Below, piece by piece: positions 6,035 to 7,294 of a stretch of DNA of 7,294 nt. The stretch is taken from contig JBBKWZ010000022.1 in NCBI GenBank assembly GCA_037969195.1, positions 1 through 7,294 on the forward strand, in the 5' to 3' direction. A program made the translations under genes and the position numbers. This DNA is from JAHEJB01 sp037969195 (GTDB lineage Bacteria > Bacteroidota > Rhodothermia > Rhodothermales > Rubricoccaceae). The notes under the pieces were generated by a model. That model was not told the DNA's origin. It searched no databases and worked only from the letters and a program-made list of their open reading frames with translations. The stretch's first letter is position 1; each line of letters opens with the position of its first letter.

Positions 6035-7294
6035 TCACTCCTCAAACTTCTTGAACACCACGCACGTGTTGTGGCCGCCGAAACCGAAGGCGTTTGAGAG
6101 CGCGACGTTGACCGTGCGATCTTGGGGTTCGTTGAACGTGTAGTTCAGGTCGCACTCGGGATCCGGCGTTGAGAAGTTGATCGTCGGAGGAATGCGGTCG
6201 TGCTGAACGGCAAGGATTGAAGCGATCGCCTCGATCGCCCCCGCCGCTCCCAAGAGATGTCCCGTCATGCTCTTCGTCGAAGACAGGTTCATTTTATAAG
6301 CGTGATCGCCGAAGACACTTTTGATTGCCTTCGTCTCCGCCACATCGCCCAGCGGAGTCGAGGTACCGTGCATGTTGAGGTAGTCCACGTCCTCCGGAGT
6401 CAGCTCCGCGGTTCGCAGCGCCATCTGCATTGCAAGTTTCGCTCCGGTGCCCTCCGGATGTGGCGCCGAGATGTGATAGGCATCGCCACTCATACCGAAG
6501 CCAGAGATTTCAGCGTGGATCTTCGCACCACGTGCCTGGGCGTGGTCGAGGCTTTCGATCACCAATGCGCCCGCGCCTTCGCCCATCACGAAACCGTCGC
6601 GGTTCAGGTCGAAAGGCCGCGAGGCAGTTTTCGGGTCGTCATTGCGCGTGGAAAGCGCTTTCATGTTCGAGAAGCCACCGAGGCCAACTTCTGTGATACT
6701 CGCGTCTGTGCCCCCAGTGACCATGGCATCCGCCAAACCAATCTTGATTAGCATGAAAGCGTCGGCGATGGCATTATTGCTGGTTGCGCACGCCGACACG
6801 GTGGCATAATTCGGCCCCATCAGCCCGTGGCGGATCGATATAAGGCCTGGCGCCTGGTCAATAATCATCATTGGAACGAAGAACGGGGAAAGGTGCCGTG
6901 GCCCGTTCTTGACGTAAGCAGCGACCTGATCCTGAAACAGCTTCATTCCACCAATCCCGGAGCCAAAGACCACGCCCGTCCGAGCTTTCTCATCATCTGA
7001 GAACGACGCTGTGTCGAGCCCGGAGTCCGCGATCGCCTCATCGGCAGCGACGATTCCGTACTGACAGAACGGATCATAGCGGCGCGCCTCTTTGCGATCC
7101 AGATACTCACCTACATCAAAGCCCTTGAGTTCGCAGGCGAACTTGGTCGCGAACGGCTCAGAATCGAAGTGGGTAAGAGGCCCCGCTCCACTCTCGCCCT
7201 GCATCATGGCCGCCCAATAGTCAGCAACATTGAGACCTATAGGCGTCAGCGCGCCGAGGCCGGTTACGACAACGCGATTGTCGGGAGAAAATGG
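6035..7294 (-). CDS. fabF: Beta-ketoacyl-ACP synthase II (N-terminus cut by window edge)
   Basis: This cytoplasmic enzyme condenses malonyl-ACP with acyl-ACP in the elongation step of type II fatty acid synthesis. The reverse-strand frame is open from the window edge at 7294 to the TGA at 6035-6037, giving 419 visible residues. The internal ATG at 7207 is not the real start: the 29 codons before it encode NRVVVTGLGALTPIG and YWAAM, the standard FabF N-terminus. With a usual length near 412-420, the true start should be only a few codons outside. Numbering from the window edge, the catalytic triad is complete: Cys169 in SACATSNNA, His309 in NMHGTSTPLGD and His346 in STKSMTGHLLGAAGA, with the supporting Lys341. 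DRDGF-like NRDGFVMGEGAGALV and the C-terminal NAFGFGGHN loop, carrying the gating phenylalanine, are present; the GGHN form is frequent in Bacteroidota-type enzymes. In many genomes acpP lies directly upstream, which here would be outside the window. It converges on the sorting-domain remnant with 11 bases between stops and no obvious terminator. Confidence 0.96.
   Translation of the reverse strand, partial: PFSPDNRVVVTGLGALTPIGLNVADYWAAMMQGESGAGPLTHFDSEPFATKFACELKGFDVGEYLDRKEARRYDPFCQYGIVAADEAIADSGLDTASFSDDEKARTGVVFGSGIGGMKLFQDQVAAYVKNGPRHLSPFFVPMMIIDQAPGLISIRHGLMGPNYATVSACATSNNAIADAFMLIKIGLADAMVTGGTDASITEVGLGGFSNMKALSTRNDDPKTASRPFDLNRDGFVMGEGAGALVIESLDHAQARGAKIHAEISGFGMSGDAYHISAPHPEGTGAKLAMQMALRTAELTPEDVDYLNMHGTSTPLGDVAETKAIKSVFGDHAYKMNLSSTKSMTGHLLGAAGAIEAIASILAVQHDRIPPTINFSTPDPECDLNYTFNEPQDRTVNVALSNAFGFGGHNTCVVFKKFEE

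Noticed and set aside
6257..6751. A 164-codon forward open frame lying antisense inside fabF
   Set aside because: It is wholly inside a strongly conserved gene on the other strand, rich in Arg/His with no domain or signal, as expected for a mirror frame of GC-rich coding DNA.

Overview
The window looks like a GC-rich chromosomal segment from the Bacteroidota/Rhodothermota side of the FCB group. Four observations support this: a SusC/SusD outer-membrane uptake pair, a type IX secretion (T9SS) style C-terminal sorting domain, a short DUF721/DciA-type protein, and a FabF ending in the FGFGGHN form of its C-terminal motif. No convincing Shine-Dalgarno sequence precedes the starts examined, which also fits this group. 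Rhodothermota is my best guess, from the 'VYDVLGR' style sorting domain and base composition. It is inference, not proof.

Layout: five forward genes are followed by a degraded forward remnant and one reverse gene. The 3' end of a SusC-family TonB-dependent receptor (1-474) is followed after 22 bases by a SusD-family surface lipoprotein (497-1822). A GC-rich hairpin with a T-rich tail (1851-1890) sits after susD. Next comes a fold-type I PLP aminotransferase-like protein (1915-3108) in which three of the usual cofactor-contacting residues are replaced. Then there is a 698-residue protein I do not recognise, with a signal peptide, a large periplasmic domain and six C-terminal membrane helices (3141-5237). 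A GTG-initiated DUF721/DciA-like protein follows (5316-5612). Next is an orphan T9SS sorting domain without a passenger (5697-6023), probably a gene remnant. It converges, 11 bases apart, on fabF (reverse strand, 6035 to beyond 7294), whose N-terminus runs off the window edge.

How they work together: SusC and SusD form one nutrient-import machine, with TonB-dependent barrel and surface lid. FabF elongates fatty acids and DciA-like proteins act at replication initiation, so the right half is partly housekeeping. The aminotransferase-like gene and the membrane protein have no clear functional link to these neighbours. No tRNA, rRNA, CRISPR array, insertion sequence or phage gene was seen. I found no clear new multi-gene system. 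The best leads are the altered PLP site, the unrecognised ectodomain/six-helix protein and the orphan sorting domain.
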